DNA from: Asterias rubens
Taxonomy: Eukaryota > Echinodermata > Asteroidea > Forcipulatida > Asteriidae
Direction of reading: 5' to 3'
NCBI RefSeq assembly: GCF_902459465.1
Contig: NC_047066.1
Coordinates: 7,815,047-7,879,046, forward strand
Length of the DNA stretch: 64,000 nucleotides
The notes under the pieces were generated by a model that saw nothing but the letters and a program-made list of their open reading frames with translations, had not been told where the DNA came from and did no database searches. Made by a program: the position numbers and the translations under genes. Below are positions 24,529 through 36,969 of the stretch, piece after piece (within the stretch, counting starts at the first letter, position 1; every line of letters starts with the position of its first letter).

Positions 24529-27500
24529 ATGACTATCGGAACGGATGAGACCGATGCGGATTTGCTGCTGAGCAAGCAGTATGGGGACGTCTTCTCCAGC
24601 ACTTATGTTACCAAGCAGATGTTGGGCAAGTAAGTAATAACTATAGTCTGAGAAGGTTGGCAACTAGTGAATCTGGCAACCTAGTGAAATGACAAGCTAA
24701 CTGGTCCTGCTGGCTAGAAACAGACAAGTTAAAGGCAAACTCTGCATCTCTTCCAAAAGTTATTGCTATGTTGTGTACTCCTACAAAGAAAAAACAACAA
24801 CTTTAAAGCTCAAGTTTGCCTGTTACCCCTGATTGCGCTGTTGATAGTATTAAAACATTGTGAGAAATGGCTCCCTCTGAAGTAAGATAGTTTTTGAGAA
24901 AGAGGTAATTTCTTACTCAAATATTAAAAAACTGCTGCCCTGGAGCCTTTTTTAGGCATCTGAAATCACACAAGTTTGTGCAACAATGGTGGTTTTTTTT
25001 TTCTTCATTCAATTCTCTTGCAATTTTGATGACCATTTGAGTGTACCAAAGGTGTCCGGCAGGCGATTTCACGAAATGCCAGGATTAATCCTATATCGAG
25101 TTAGGACAAGTAACGAGTTAGGAAGAGTAACTCGTCTTAACTTAGGATGAGTTCAATGCTTACTAACTGCCATAAATACAGAACTTAATTCGTTCTAAAA
25201 ACTCCTAAGATTAATCCAATGTTAGAAAGAGTTTGGTGAAATCGACAGCAGTGCCTTAAAATCTGTTAAAAGAAATGAAAATCTAAAAGTATTTATTCTT
25301 TTGATTGTCTTGACAGAGGAGTAAGTAGCACAGTCAGGATGTGTATTCACCGAGAGACGTCCAGGAGCTTCGCAGTCAAGATCATCGACATGACGACCCA
25401 GAAGCATTCTGACCAGACGACGGCCATCATGAATGAATACAGCAACGAAGTAGCCATCTTGAGTCAGCTGTCAAGACCCAATAAACATCGAAACATCAGT
25501 AAGTCCAACTTCTCAATGGGGTGGTTAAAAGCAAATTACAGAATTGGTTTGCCGTGTTAACACTTTATGTAATCCACTATATACATAAACTTACAAACCT
25601 GTAGAAGTTTGAGATCAACCAGCCATCTGGGTCACAAAAAAATAGTGAAAACTGATCACACATTTTGCATGACATCGATTGATTTTTTTAATAGTAAAAT
25701 GCTCTTTGTGGGATTAACTCCAATGGGAAAATTTGTTTTATTTCTCATCAAATATGACATTTCAAACAGAAAACTTAGACAAGTTTTTTTTTTAACCAAT
25801 TCAAGCTATGACTTGGCTTACCCACAGGGCTTTTTCTTGAAAGTCACAGCAACACATGTCCAAATAATAAGTGCTATTATTAGAAATTAGACCGAACATA
25901 AGTGATTTGGTTTTGTTTTGACTCTGGTGAGGACAGACAGAGGAAGTGTGATGACTTCAGAGATAATAAGTTTCTCTCACATGATCGGTTTGACTACAAA
26001 AATTCAGTGAGTTGAGAAGAAAATCTCTGTGCATTGTTAGACAAGTTGATTAATTGCAGAGATACCAAGTCTTTATAGACGTCCACCAAATTATCACACT
26101 GGAGAAAGATAGGTAAACTTCATGTTAGTGCGAATAAGTACTAAAGTTAATAGAGGATGATAGCGAAGTAGACTGGCTCCTTGTTTTTATCTGTTATATC
26201 AGTGCTCATGATCATACGGGGATACTGGGAACTCAACAAAGATAACTTGATGGAAGCCTGAAACGGCTTTGGTTTTGAATTTGTTTGGTTTTGAGTTTTA
26301 CCGCCTTAATTTGTCCTTCACCCTGCATTAAAATTCTGTCTAAAATCATGGATTGAGCCATGTAGTGGCCATTCCAAAGCCACGACATTTTGGATGCTAA
26401 ATCAATTTAACTTGTTTGTATTTAAATATTTGTTGGGGGGGGGGGTTATTTAAAGACAGTTTACATCAAATTGATTCATGTTTCGTTCCCTTGCAGTTGA
26501 TCTACACGACTTCATGGAGACGCCAACGTATTACTTTCTAGTATTGGAATTGTGAGTTACCATCTTTTAAGTAGGATTTGAAACTTTGCATAATGGTGGA
26601 AAAACGATACAGTAAAGGTTTGTGGTAACACCATGTAATGATAATCTCTACAGTTAATAATAATAATAATAGTAGTTATTTGTAATGCGCCAAATCAATC
26701 TTTACAGATGTTCAAGGCGCAGCAGAGACAATGTAAACACAACAATACATGTACATATCCAGTGAATGCTAATCAAACAATAATAACACCATTTGCAACA
26801 ACAATGGAAAGAAATCAGAACCGGGAGGGTAACCACGACCAGACCTGCAGCATTTAGCCAAAGAAGGTCCCGTTGAAACCAACAATTCTAGTCAGAACCA
26901 CCCAATCCAACTCATTTAGAGATTATCATTACATGGTGTTACTGCGAACCTTTACTATATCTTTTATGATATTGAATCTTATTGTAGAGTCTATATAAAA
27001 GATGTACTAATCATTTTGTATCAGAATGTTTCATCATGTTATCTTTTAGTTGAAATTGTAACACTGTTTCATTAATGATGTTCTTTGTAGATGTCCTGAG
27101 GGTGAGCTATTTGACTACCTGACAAAGGTGGTCACACTTTCCGAGAAGAAAACAAGGTGAGATCATCCATTTTGTTTTCAAAAAGAATAGTGACAACTTG
27201 TTGCAGAAAAGAGTAGAAGTTAAGAAATTAAAATGTTTTTTAAATAAAGAAGATTTCCCTCCTAGTAAGGGAGTGTTCAGGTTAAAAGGTCTATTAAAGG
27301 TCTATTAAAGCCTACACCATGTGTCTGCATATAGGTCATCAGCCCTTGTGCTCAATAAAAATGTAAAATTCCAAAGGACCAAATAATTGTAATAATAATA
27401 ATAATAATAACCAGTTTTTATATAGCACTTTTCACACCCGAAGGGCGTCCCAAAGTGCCTCACATTATTACCCGTGGTCTCTGGGCCTTAAATCATTCCT

Positions 27501-30500
27501 TAAACCATCTCAGCTCCCTGGGGACAGCCTGTGCAACATTAGTATGTGCTACTCGGCTAAATCAATCACATGAACCATTTACCCCTGTGTGATGAGAAGC
27601 AATGATTTAGTTAAGTGTCTTGCTCAGGGACACAAGTGTCACGACCGGGATTCGAACCCACACTCTGCTGAACAGAAGCACCAGAGCTTGAGTTCAGTGC
27701 TCTTATCCGCTTGACCACGACACCCCATGCCTCTGTGATGAGTCCTTTGTTTAGGTGACTCTTAACTTTCCATTTTTATTTGTTCGTACTAAGGTATATT
27801 ATGAGACAGATTCTTGATGCTGTGCAGTACATCCACAGCCATGGTATTGTCCATAGAGATATGAAGGTATAGTGAACAGCTGCATTACTTTTGACCCCTT
27901 GCAGCACACTTACACTCGGAAAAGCAGAAAAGCTAGGTTTACTTCGATATTTACTTTGAGGTTGACAAACTAGACTTGAGAACTAGTTTGTCATTTTCCA
28001 ATACTTCTGGGAGATAATAACGTCTGTTCACCCTGCAACCATAGATTAAGGGCAGAGACTCCTTTCTCTATGCTCCAACCTAGTTATTTTTTGTTTGTAA
28101 ACCATATTTTGGGAAAGTTTGTCTGCTGTTTGTGCTTTAAATTGATAATCTGGATTTCAAAACAGTCCTTTTGTAAGAACTTATTAAAAGTTTCTTTATG
28201 TGAATTAGAAAACATTGTTTTACTTTTGTTTTTTTATACAGCCGGAAAATATATTACTGAAAGACAACCTGACCGTCAAGATTTCTGACTTTGGCATGGC
28301 TGCTGATATCAAAGAAGGGCAACTGCTTACAGGTAAGGGAATGGGACCTGACTAAATGCCAGTGATGTGGATTTTGGCCTGTGTCTGATTTAGCACCTGT
28401 GGCTATGGCTAAGGCTGTTGCTAAAGGGTGTTGCTATCGGCATCCTTTATAGACAATGTGACCTGTGACATCACATGTTTACAAAAGACCCTGGACTTCC
28501 TGCAGGCAAGATTTGTACACAGCTCAACAGAAGAAAACATAAAATCTTATATTTTATGGAGATTGCACTGTCTAATTCTTATCAACTTTTGATATAATGA
28601 AAGGGGGCACGCTTCAAAACTTGTCCAGCTTTTACTTTCATAATTGGTTTTATGTGGAAATTATGACACAAAATGTCAACTTTCTCATAGGGCCAGTGTA
28701 GTTTCTTGCCTGCGAGAATACTCAAGGAATGTACAAGGTCACACTTATTGTAAACAAAGTTCACATGGTCTATATGAACTGCCTCTAGCTACCAGACAAT
28801 CTTGGTGGTCTAGTTGGTAAGACTGCTCTAGAAGTGCAAAGGTGACGGGTTTGAAGCCCACTTGAATCCTCATAGAACTCTGGAAAGTACCGAGTATACA
28901 GTGCTAACACACTTCGGTGTCACATACATGTATGTAAGGATGAAACCAAATATCATTTATAAAATAGTTTGTTTGATGATTTCTACCACAGAGTTGTGTG
29001 GGACGCCTGGTTACATGTCTCCAGAAATGCTGAAGTGCAGTATGAGTTTAGATGATGTCAAAGGTTACGGCAAGGAGATTGACCTCTGGGCGTGCGGGGT
29101 CATCATGTTCACGCTGTAAGCTCTCAAAACACAAGAATGTAGTGCGTATCAGATTCTTTTTTAAATATTAAACCACATGGAACAGCGACTGGTTAAAATT
29201 TTTAAATGATTTGTTGTTGAACAAAAGACAAATCTACTAGAGTGTGATTTGAACCCCTCTGACTGCCCCCCCCCCCCCCGAACAAAGATTAAAATCCTGC
29301 TCTTGTCAATTTGTCTTTGTTCAACCCCCAGTCAAATTATTTTTCAACGGGAAAACCCAAACTGTTCTACACTGCCTTGAATTGTCCCTGTGCATGACAA
29401 TGTTTCCACTGACCATTCATTTTTTAAATGACCACCTCATTCATTATTTTAGACAATAAACTAATCCTTTTTAAATACAAGTATTTATATTTTTTAGTGC
29501 TTGTTAAATCTGTTTTGTAACTCAACCAGCTACACTAAAAATCTGTTTAATCAACCAGAAATAAATAATAAGAACAAATATTGAATCAAGAAAATCATTT
29601 CTTTTATTGCTTGTTAAAAATGTGTAACTCAGCCTTTGAATCACAGATTTCGTTTGAGAAACCATAAATATATTATTCCAACAATATTTGCTACCCACCA
29701 GGCTCGTTGGTTGTCCTCCATTCTGGCATCGGAGGCAGGTCATCATGTTACGCACCATCATGGAGGGCAGGTTCTCCTTCGGCAGCCCCGAATGGGACGA
29801 CAACACAGAAACTGCTAAAGATACGGTAAGATTACAATTCTGATGATAGCGCCCTGGTTATTTAATAATAACAATAACCAGTTTTATATAGTGCTTTTCA
29901 CACCCAAGGGCTTCTCAAAGCGCTTCCAACATAATTACCCCTGGTCACCGGGCCTTAGTTCATTCCTAAAACCATCTCAGCTCCCTGGGGAGTATGCCTG
30001 TGCAACATTAATATGCGCTACTCGGCCAAATCAATCACAAGAACCATCTCTGCCCTCACAGGTACCCATGTACCCCTGGGTGGAGAGAAGCAATTACAGT
30101 AAAGTGTCTTGCTCAGGGACACAAGTGTCACGACCGGGATTCAAACCCACACTTTGCTGAACAGAAAGCACCAGAGCTCGAGTTTGGTATTTGACCTACT
30201 CGTAGACATTTTTGCCAGGCTATATAATTATAGTGACACCGAAAATCTGTTTTCCTGGAAGCATAGAGGAAGTGACCTGATACTTTGAATGTTTACACTT
30301 CAAGCCCAGCTAGGGCCTATAAAGCAGAATCAAGCGCCCTGGCACCCTGTGATTCGTCAATCACATGATCCTGAAGGCTGCAAGTGCAGCATTTTTTAGT
30401 AAGCAGAGCTAAATAACTACTGAAGCAAAAAATATTGCTGAACCATTTTTCTGCTAAATTTTATTTGTGGCATGGCTGGTGACCTTATTCTAGTGTAATA

Positions 30501-32066
30501 TGTTTAGCTGCTGTTTGTGCTTAAGCAGCTCTTTTAAATTGGGCTCTGGTCTCATGCATCAAGCCAAGATAATCATTCGTAAAACCAGCTTTCTGATACC
30601 CATAACGCCAGTCACCCTGAAACCACCGCTACATGGTGTAACAACTCTTCCTCTCTTTATTGATCTCAGATCAGAAAGCTGTTAGTGGTTGAACCATCCC
30701 TGAGGTTGACCCCTGCTGAGGCGCTTCAGAGCCCTTTCTTCCAGACGTCGGACTCCCCTGCCAAAGCTGCTTTCTCCCCCCGGAAGAGGTTCAGGGTAGG
30801 TTTCGTGTTTTATTTTATTTTTTGCAAACTTTTATGTCTTTTGTTTGTTCTCTCTTTCCCTTACATGGATTTCCAAATGCAATTTGCCTTCCCTGTGGCC
30901 AACATTATAATTATTACGATTATTATTAAGAGTTAAAATTGCATTTCAAATTGTGGGACAAACTGTGTTGTCATGTGCATCTCAAAACTGGTTCTGGGGT
31001 GGATTTTGCAAAGAGTTAGGACTAGTCTTATCTCGAGTTAGGACCAGCACTGGTAAGGACGAGTTACTCGTCCTAACTAAGGACTAGCCTTAAGTTTTTT
31101 ATATCTCGTAGGACTAGTCCTAACTCTTTGTGAATTGACCCCAGCTGTCATTTTATTGACGATTCATTTTATTTGTTTAAAGATCTTTATACAGGATACA
31201 AAAATCAGCCATAATTATGATGCAAATCTTTAACTGGTTGTTTCTTGCCTGCTACAAAATGCACTGAAATGTACAGGGTCTCTTTTTTTTTTTTTTTTTA
31301 ACAAGATGTATCTTGCCTGCCAGGAAATGCCCTGGAATGTACAAGGCCACTCTTTGTATGACAGTTTAGCATACATGATAATCTTCCTACTTAAGTCCGA
31401 TTTCTGATTTGTTGCCCTTTGAGAAATAAGAGGAATTGTGTAAACAGCCCGATGAAGAGTCTGTTATTGTTATTACTATTAAGGTCAGCCCTTAATTGTG
31501 CTCAATCAGATTTTCCTACATTTCCCCAAGGACCAAACATCATGCCTGGTTTAGCCAACTTAAACAATATGATGAACCTTATCTCTTATAATTGCTTTAT
31601 GCCCATCTTTCTTTGATTTCTTCCTAGCTTAGGCTGACGTTTCAATTTTGGTTATTGTACATGTGTATCTTATTGTTTGTATTTAGCGTCATGAGCACTT
31701 TGATAAATTTGTGCGCTTTATAATGTTTCATTATTATTTGTTATTATTAATTTATTTTGTTGACAGTCTGCTGCCATAGCGATAATTGCAATCTGCGCCT
31801 TGAGGCGTTACACCAGCCAGAGCTCTGTACCCCTTATCCGTATCAAGCAGAACCCGTACAGCGTCCGAACCATCCGCAAAACCATCGACGGATGCGCATT
31901 CGGGATCTACGGCCACTGGGTTAAGAAAGGCGAGGGTCAGAACCGGGCGGCTCTGTTTGAGAACGTACCTAAGACGGACGCATTGAACGCAGCGTCGAGT
32001 AAGTCTCCACATGGCAGTATGCTGTCACTGCTGGACAACAGAGTGATGTTTGAGGTTCCTAGTTGA
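24529..32066 (+). CDS. PHKG: Phosphorylase b kinase gamma catalytic subunit, 10 exons
   Basis: Exons 24529-24629, 25317-25498, 26497-26551, 27091-27156, 27794-27866, 28242-28332, 28992-29115, 29702-29825, 30670-30795, 31767-32066; phases 2,1,2,2,0,1,2,0,0; 413 residues (vertebrate PHKG1/2 are about 387-406). Kinase landmarks: glycine loop LGKGVSSTV (32-40), ATP lysine in FAVKII (K55), catalytic loop HRDMKPEN (155-162), DFG (175-177), and activation segment [12 protein letters not shown]. Glu190 is the position where PHKG carries Glu in place of a phosphorylatable residue, which is why these kinases are constitutively competent. The last exon holds the regulatory tail with [19 protein letters not shown], the hallmark calmodulin-binding region of PHKG. 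In the family it phosphorylates glycogen phosphorylase within the alpha-beta-gamma-delta holoenzyme in the cytosol. Only one PHKG gene is visible; I cannot tell whether it is orthologous to PHKG1 or PHKG2. The start ATG is the first in frame and gives the expected short N-terminus. Confidence 0.96.
24835..25040. mobile_element. Partial family A MITE (PHKG intron 1)
   Basis: Contains CATTGTGAGAAATGGCTCCC and TCTGAAGTAAGATAGTTTTT of family A; the outer left end is missing. Confidence 0.65.
25063..25246. mobile_element. Family D palindrome (PHKG intron 1)
   Basis: GCGATTTCACGAAATGCCAG at left, TTGGTGAAATCGAC at right, GAGTTAGGACAAGTAACGAG inside. Confidence 0.75.
26608..26959. mobile_element. 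TA-flanked MITE (PHKG intron 3)
   Basis: Left arm TACAGTAAAGGTTTGTGGTA continues with ACACCATGTAATGATAATCT; the right arm is its near-exact reverse complement and ends CCTTTACTATA. The two ends are about 350 bp apart. Confidence 0.8.
27386..27726 (-). mobile_element. tRNA-Leu-derived SINE, full length (PHKG intron 4)
   Basis: Read on the minus strand the head is GTGTCGTGGTCAAGCGGATA (A box) with GGGTTCGAATCCCGG (B box). Then comes the body with CTTGCTCAGGGACAC reversed, ending in a (TTA)n-type tail. Confidence 0.85.
28798..28915 (+). mobile_element. tRNA-derived SINE, second family (PHKG intron 6)
   Basis: TGGTGGTCTAGTTGGTAAGA (A-box region), GACGGGTTTGAAGCCC (decayed B box), then ACTCTGGAAAGTACCG, shared with 36454-36590. 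Confidence 0.75.
29863..30190 (-). mobile_element. tRNA-Leu-derived SINE (PHKG intron 8)
   Basis: Same body as at 27386 (ACCAGTTTTATATAGTGCTT, then CAGCTCCCTGGGGAG) with B box CGGGATTCAAACCC reversed; the extreme tRNA head is lost. Confidence 0.8.
30994..31144. mobile_element. Family D palindrome (PHKG intron 9)
   Basis: CTGGGGTGGATTTTGC at left, TTTGTGAATTGACCCCAG at right, GGACGAGTTACTCGTCC in the centre. Confidence 0.85.
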
Positions 32067-32837
32067 TAAAAGCGTACAGTTATAGCTTCAAAAAGACTCT
32101 TGACATGAAACTCTAGATCTGGCCGTTTTATTGTTTTATGAGCAACTTTGTATTGGAGTCGACTGCTCTAATTGCTTATACCAGTATACTAAAGCGTCAC
32201 TTACAACGAATGCGTGATGAGAAGAATTTGACTTGTCAAAAGTGTGTAGTAACGCTGCTGTAAAGTTGTGTAGAACATGACTGAAAGTAAATTGCTGCCC
32301 CATGTTTGGGATCTGGACCCTATTTCATGGCTTTGGTGATCGTGAAATTCTGCGCTTACTGCCTGATGAATCAAATGCTGTATGGTGCCGTAAGAGGATA
32401 ATTTAGTGGTAACTAGTGATTTAGCCCAGCAGTGCCCAATTTCAAAGCGCTGTTCATTATAGGGTTTATTGGTTTATATTAAACCTACCATGCAACCTAC
32501 TTGTAAAAGTTTCATCAAGTCAGTGCTTTTATGTTTCTTTTGTGAAACCAGTGAGACAAGAAATCATGTTTTTAAACATGCACATATACAAGCTTATTTA
32601 GGTTGCAATCAAAACAAGTAACAATGATGATTTTGAGGATCTTTCATGTACAAAAGCAATGGGGGTCGTCGCTAAAAAAAAGCAAAGTCCAAACAGTGCG
32701 AGAACAAAAGAGAAGTCCTAAATATACCTGATTCACAAACGTGTGTGTGTGTATCTTGCTGTGGTATGCATTTTATGATCCTGCTTTCAAATATTTCAAG
32801 TGGTCATCTGGCCGAAAACAGAGCACAGAAGAAACGC

Positions 32838-32843
32838 AATAAA
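32838..32843 (+). promoter_or_regulatory. Candidate polyadenylation signal for PHKG
   Basis: AATAAA 772 bases after the PHKG stop codon, before a repeat begins at 33022. Placement is by motif only; earlier variant signals cannot be excluded. Confidence 0.35.
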
Positions 32844-33021
32844 ATTTGTACTTTTTAAGGAGTCTTGTTGTAAACGAAACCTTTTAACAATGAACAGTAA
32901 ATTTTCTTTAGTGTAAGATATAACTGATAAGACTGTTTTTATTAGTGTTTGCCAAAAAGATAATTACTGCGTGAGTACAAGGTACAAAGCAGCTGAATTG
33001 ATACAATATAAATGAAAAGAT

Positions 33022-33373
33022 TTAAAGGCAGTGGACACTATTGGTAATTACTCAAAATAATTATTAGCATAAAACCTTACTTGATCATGAGTAATGGGGA
33101 GAGGTTGATAGTATAAAATATTGTGAGCGAAACGGCTCCCTCTGAAGTGACGTAGTTTTCGAGAAAGAAGTAATTTTCCAGGAATTTGATTTCGAGACCT
33201 CAGGTTTAGAATTTGAGGTCTCGAAATCAAGGATCTGAAAGCCCACAACTTCGTGTGACCATGGTGCGACAAGGGTGTTTTTTTCAGGTTTGTTATTTTA
33301 TGCATAAGTTGAGATACACCAACTGTGACACACCAATAGTCTTTGGCACACCAATAGTGAACAGTGTCTTTAA
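33022..33373. mobile_element. Family A TTAA MITE
   Basis: TTAA-AGGCAGTGGACACTATTGG at left, inner GAGGTCTCGAAATC hairpin, right end GTGTC-TTAA with a small internal deletion. Confidence 0.9.
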
Positions 33374-33546
33374 TGTAAGCAACTGGGATTAGTATCACAT
33401 TTCTGCTTACCATTAACGAAAATCTGTGCTTACGATAGTAGAACAAAATGTGTAATGCTAGAAATGTTTTATTGTGTGCATGGAACCTTACTTTTACTAA
33501 AGCATTCTTGGCTTACAAAGCTAGCATGTAAATTTAGTACATACCA

Positions 33547-33718
33547 TGGGCTCAATTTCATAAAGCTGCTTAGGCAAATATTATCGCTTAATCATTTGGT
33601 GCTAAGTGAAAATGAACAGGATACCAGTCACTAATTGCACATGAGAAATGGTATTTTGGCTGGTATGTTGTTGTGCTTCACTCTTTTTGTGCTTAAGCAG
33701 CTCCATGGAATTGGGCAC
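33547..33718. mobile_element. Family E palindrome
   Basis: GGGCTCAATTTCATAAAGCT at left and AGCAGCTCCATGGAATTGGG at right. Confidence 0.7.
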
Positions 33719-35067
33719 ATGGTAAGCAGAGTTTATGGTGATCAAAACACATACCTTGAGGGCCCAATTTATAAAATATGTAAGCTCAAAAACTTGTTGA
33801 GCACATACAAATCATGCTAAGCAGAAACTGAGGACCAGCCACACTTGTACAGAGTTTACACTGTTGTGTTGGTTTCCAAAAAAAAAATTGCTTAGCAGCA
33901 TTTTATGATTAAGTGTATGAGCTTGAAGATATGCAGAGCCATGATGTTAGGCCGTAAATGTTGGTAAGCTGACAAGCAAGCAAATTTGCTTTGCAAATGA
34001 AACGCAGAAGGTAACCAAGTGCAATAATGTGAATTAAATGGCATTTTGGCTCTGCTTAGGCAGTCATTTCTGTGGTAAGCAAGAGTTTGTGTTTTGTGCT
34101 TACAAGCTTTAGGGAGTGAGAGCCTGTTTTTTGATTGGCAACTGTTGGTAAACTGTGGGTATTTATTGTGTGTATTCAAAAATATTTATGAACAGTTCTA
34201 GCTAAAAGAAACTTCCTGCAACAATTTACAATGATGTATGGAAAGCTATGGAAATTGACCTCCTATTTTTGGTTCTTCTTCTAAATCACACTGATTTTTG
34301 CAATCAGGATGTTAACAGTTTTGATTTTGAGGGTTAATATGGTCAGTTTGCCGGCCATAGATTGTTAATTTGCTGTTGAAAGCACCAAGCTCTCTGTCTT
34401 AAAATAACAGGTGGAGTCATAAGCTTAGGCATAAAGTGCACAAATAACATTTTGTTTACAGTTATCTTCATAGAAAGTTCCAACTTAAGTCGACCATCTT
34501 TATGGGCAATAATAGGAAATTTTGAATGCACAACTATGCGTTATGCATAAATACCGCATGCGGCTTAGGGGAGTTCTATCAAAATTCCTTGCATGATTGG
34601 TCGGTGAACACAAGGCTATGTAGAAATTAGAAAGATCGACGCAGCCCAAAGATGAAACCCAAGTTGCCTGTTAAGATGGTGTGTAGTGTCAGGAGCTATA
34701 ACTGAAACCCCTCTGCTGCACAATGCCCGAGAAAGATGCTGTATTTGAATTTGCATGAACTGCACTTAACGAGTGTTGCCCTACCACGGTGTGCTTTATT
34801 TCAGCTTTTGCTTTATATGTTTGAGTTTTCGATTGAAAAACAAAATCCAACCCTGTTTAGTGTTAGCATGCAAATTTAACCTCATTGAAATGACAGGTTT
34901 TTGAGACGCAATATCGGAGGAATGTTTTGTTAAAAACCATTTTGAATAACATTGAACGATTTTCCCAAAATGTAAAATGGACATCTGGGAAAGGGCATTA
35001 CATACATGTATGATACATACATATTAAATAAAAACATTTAATCAACAAGTTAAACTTGTATGTAACC

Positions 35068-35249
35068 AGGGCCCAACTTCTTAAAGCTGCTTAAATACAA
35101 GCACCTCAAAATTCTGCTTACCAGAATACGGTTACCAGCCAATGTTACAATGTAACATAAACCATTTCTTACTGGTATCCTACAAACTTTTGCTGAGCAC
35201 AAAAAGTATAAGCAAAATTGTCTGTTTAAGCTTTATGAACTTGGGCCCA
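35068..35249. mobile_element. Family E palindrome
   Basis: GGGCCCAACTTCTTAAAGCT at left and AGCTTTATGAACTTGGGCCC at right. Confidence 0.75.
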
Positions 35250-35537
35250 GGCACGTACTGTTTAGTTTAAGTTCTAGAGAGGGAAAATACATTTTGCCGC
35301 ATTTTTACCAAAGAAACTTTATAAGCATAATTTACATACATCTCAAGTTGTTAGCGCCATATTCTTTTATAGTAGTACTAAGAGGGAACTGTAAATTTAA
35401 GCCCTACAAATATCCGAAAAAAGTGTGTGAAATAATTTATTAATTTGTACGGGTTAAAGTTATGTTGCTCTTCCGTTTCTCTTTTTTATTGAAGATTACC
35501 TTTGTTGAAGTGAATCAAAAAGTTTGATGTTAATTGG

Positions 35538-35896
35538 GCTTAATTTTCATAGAGATGCTTTGAGCAATAAATACTTGCTCAAGAATGTTGTCACTGTTGC
35601 AAAAAATCAATCAGACAGCCAGCCAAGGATGGAACAGTTGTTTTTGCTTTGAAATTTTTTGTTTTATTATAAGTATATCTACGATATTGCATTTCGCCCA
35701 ATGTCTCAAGGATATTAAGCACAAGAGTTTACGCATCTCGCCTCAGATAAATTATGTTAAGCAGAAGTTGGTTACCAGTCAATAACACTGTATACTGTAT
35801 ACTACTCTCTCAGCTGGTTCTCTGCAAAATATTGCTTAGAAAATAAATTTCTTGAGCAATATTTTCTGCTGAAAAGGTTTTATGAAATTGGGCCTA
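35538..35896. mobile_element. Family E palindrome, long form
   Basis: GGGCTTAATTTTCATAGAGA at left and TTTTATGAAATTGGGCC at right; the interior has TTGAGCAATA repeated in both arms. Confidence 0.6.
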
Positions 35897-36083
35897 GGGT
35901 CTCAACCAACTTTATTTGTAGTTTTTTTTTTCAAATAAGGAATCTGAATTTATTGTAAATTGTAAAACAGAGTCAAAATTGCTTGCATTAAATTTGTATT
36001 TACATGTGAAGGAATGGTTTTTGAACTCTGAATAGAGTGTTGAGCAAATGTCGGTCAGACACCCAACTGCCTCACACTTACTA

Positions 36084-36265
36084 CAGGGCCAAATTTCATG
36101 GCTCGGCTTACTGCCGAGTTCTGGCTTACGATCACTATTCTCCGCGCTTACATGCAAGCGGCAAATTTCTGCATGACATATATGCTTGCCGCAAGCGCAG
36201 AAGTCACTGCTTCCGCACGCGTCGATTCTGTGCTTACAGTAAGCTGAGCTATGAAATTGGGCACA
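36084..36265. mobile_element. Family E palindrome, GC-rich variant
   Basis: GGGCCAAATTTCATGGCTCG at left, GAGCTATGAAATTGGGC at right, interior with TGCTTGCCGCAAGCGCAGAA. Confidence 0.75.
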
Positions 36266-36453
36266 CAATAAATAGTAAGGGTTTGTGTAATTTTGTTTTG
36301 CAATTATTTTAACTTTATCCTTTTAATAAAATGAGAACAAAAGTTTAAATTACAATGTTGCCTGTGTGATTTTTTTGGGGGAGCATTTTGTTTTACTAAC
36401 CAAATAACATGTATATAATTTCTTTTTACCCTTACACCATTGGGTATTTGGCA

Positions 36454-36755
36454 CTGTATACACCGTACTTTCCAGAGTTCTGTGAAAGAATTCCGCAGGC
36501 AAATCGCTCTGGTGGGGTCCCAACCCACGACCCTTGCATTGCTAGAGCAGATGTCTTACCACTAGACCACCCGAGCTAGCCCAGTGGTTAAAGTCAGTTG
36601 GAATCCTATTTTTAAGCAAAATGTATTCAGGTTGGCAGGTACCTGAAAAAATTCCACAGGCATACACTACTATGGTGGGATTCGAACCCACGACCCTTGC
36701 ATTGCTAGAGCAGATGTCTTACCAATAGACCACCAGAGCTAGCCCAGTGGTTACA
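36454..36755 (-). mobile_element. Dimeric tRNA-derived SINE
   Basis: Two tRNA-like heads on the minus strand, about 163 bp apart, each with GGTCTAGTGGTAAGACATCT- or GGTCTATTGGTAAGACATCT-type A box and GTGGGTTCGAATCCCACC- or GTGGGTTGGGACCCCACC-type B box. The downstream body AGAACTCTGGAAAGTACGG matches the copy at 28798. Confidence 0.8.
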
Positions 36756-36969
36756 GGCAGTTTAAACCCTATGTTTACGCAAAATGCATACAGGTTGTGT
36801 GATGTCTTGAGGCTGAGTCACACTGCACCAATAATGAAAACGACGCAAAGAGAGCGCATTCTATTGTTTGAACTGCTCCACGCACGCACGCGTACTCAAC
36901 CAATCGAGTGGGTGCATTTTGTAATGTCTCTTTTTCGTTCTCGTTATCAAGGCCTGTGTGACCGGGCCT

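Larger units (their letters stand above)
32067..36969. other. Intergenic, PHKG and SRRD tail to tail
   Basis: After the PHKG 3' UTR the sequence is a patchwork: a family A copy (33022), several family E palindromes (33547, 35068, 35538, 36084) and a dimeric tRNA-type SINE (36454). The rest shows no coding exon. Confidence 0.55.
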
